From JBEKIK01 sp050013075 (GTDB taxonomy: Bacteria; Planctomycetota; Planctomycetia; Pirellulales; Thermoguttaceae), in NCBI GenBank assembly GCA_050013075.1, contig JBEKFZ010000107.1, positions 1 through 13,977 of the forward strand: a DNA stretch of 13,977 bases, in the 5' to 3' direction. Made by a program: the position numbers and the translations under genes. The notes under the pieces were generated by a model, which had not been told where the DNA came from, ran no database searches, and saw only the letters and a list, made by a program, of their open reading frames with translations. Of this stretch, positions 13,651 through 13,977 are shown in pieces; position 1 is the first letter of the stretch; each line of letters begins with the position of its first letter.

Positions 13651-13668
13651 ATTCACTATAATGTGAAT
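13651..13668. promoter_or_regulatory. palindrome ATTCAC-TATAAT-GTGAAT upstream of the TPR gene
   Basis: Six-base perfect arms flank TATAAT. On the minus strand TATAGT (13660-13655) could be the -10 of the TPR gene, about 54 nt before its start, so a dimeric regulator bound here would cover the promoter. No good -35 pairs with it. TTGACA on the plus strand (13640-13645) is only 11 nt from TATAAT, too close to form a normal promoter. Confidence 0.4.
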
Positions 13669-13762
13669 ATAAAAGTATAAATCCACCGTCCGGAATACGC
13701 AAGATCGGTAAATCAAGGGAAAATCCAGTTGAAATTAGCGGAATTTCGTCAAAGCCGGCCTG

Positions 13763-13792
13763 TTGACAGTTCGCATAAAACTCCTGCATAAT
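13763..13792 (+). promoter_or_regulatory. sigma70 promoter of the UvrD/PcrA-like helicase gene
   Basis: TTGACA (13763-13768), an 18-nt spacer and CATAAT (13787-13792) make a strong match. The predicted start near 13799 gives a leader of about 140 nt that contains the tandem and palindromic leader repeat. Confidence 0.6.
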
Positions 13793-13850
13793 TCCCGTTT
13801 TATTTTAACTGTTCTTAAGCGCGGATTGGCGATTTCAACCAAATCGCGAC

Positions 13851-13934
13851 CGACCAACCGACCATGCCGACCAACGCGACCATGCTCCGCATGGCGCCCC
13901 GTCGGTGCCCGATGGTACCCGTCGCGGCTTTATG
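13851..13934. repeat. tandem and palindromic leader repeat, copy 2 (before helicase gene)
   Basis: Two tandem units of 17 and 18 nt, each CGACCAAC then CGACCATGC, run from 13851 to 13885. The second ends in a hairpin, CCATGC (13880-13885), loop TCC and GCATGG (13889-13894). GCGCCCC, a 20-nt segment not present in copy 1 and CGTCGCGGCTTTATG then follow. CGACCATGCNNNGCATGG and GTCGCGGCT are shared with copy 1 at 88-120. GTCGCGGCTTTATG (13921-13934) is identical to 2042-2055 inside mutS. The repeat ends 7 nt before the helicase ATG. Confidence 0.6.
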
Positions 13935-13941
13935 GCAAACC

Positions 13942-13977
13942 ATGAATCTCAATCCCGCCCAACTCGAAGCCGTACGA
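13942..13977 (+). CDS. UvrD/PcrA-type ATP-dependent DNA helicase, N-terminal fragment
   Basis: Only 12 codons are inside the window (MNLNPAQLEAVR). 'LNPAQLEAV' is the Q-motif start of superfamily 1 helicases of the UvrD/PcrA/Rep class, which unwind DNA in repair and replication restart. The gene runs off the right edge. It has its own promoter and no visible Shine-Dalgarno site; the leader repeat directly precedes the start. Assignment rests on a very short stretch. Confidence 0.6.
   Translation, partial: MNLNPAQLEAVR

Noticed and set aside
13640..13662. TTGACA followed by TATAAT on the plus strand
   Set aside because: The spacer is only 11 nt, too short for a sigma70 promoter; the better plus-strand promoter is at 13763-13792.

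Overview
The window reads as a piece of a Planctomycetota chromosome, probably a Pirellulales relative. This is inferred from recalled resemblance of the 503-residue helical protein, its ABC-2 partners, the TPR protein and the FolC to planctomycete proteins, and from the weak use of Shine-Dalgarno sites. No database search was possible.

Layout. 1-2857: mutS, preceded by two short palindromic repeats. 2882-3439: a PemK/MazF toxin with a DUF2281-like antitoxin. 3458-3693: a 49-residue membrane protein behind a near-consensus promoter. 3736-7947 (minus): a three-gene, overlap-coupled operon of ABC ATPase, ABC-2 permease with a His-rich extracytoplasmic loop, and a membrane-anchored helical protein of unknown function. 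7948-8231: divergent control region with two hairpins. 8232-9740: folC. 9803-10364 (minus): a membrane protein and a double zinc ribbon in different frames, probably one gene with a frameshift. 10487-11048: divergent small antitoxin-like and YgiT-type zinc-finger genes. 11114-12673: trmO, a DUF3795 protein and an ICMT/PEMT-like methyltransferase. 12723-13601 (minus): a membrane-anchored TPR protein. 13942-end: the first 12 codons of a UvrD/PcrA-like helicase behind its own promoter.

Most genes are housekeeping or small accessory genes. The main discovery is a set of short palindromic repeats that have entered genes. A REPIN-like element (two inverted GTAG-type REP units) is read through in frame inside mutS, just before the ATPase P-loop. 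A different palindrome is read through in frame inside folC. A second REPIN-like element supplies the folC stop codon. A further repeat lies directly upstream of both the mutS and the helicase start codons. No repeat-mobilising transposase (RAYT) lies in the window, so the mobilising enzyme would have to be elsewhere in the genome.
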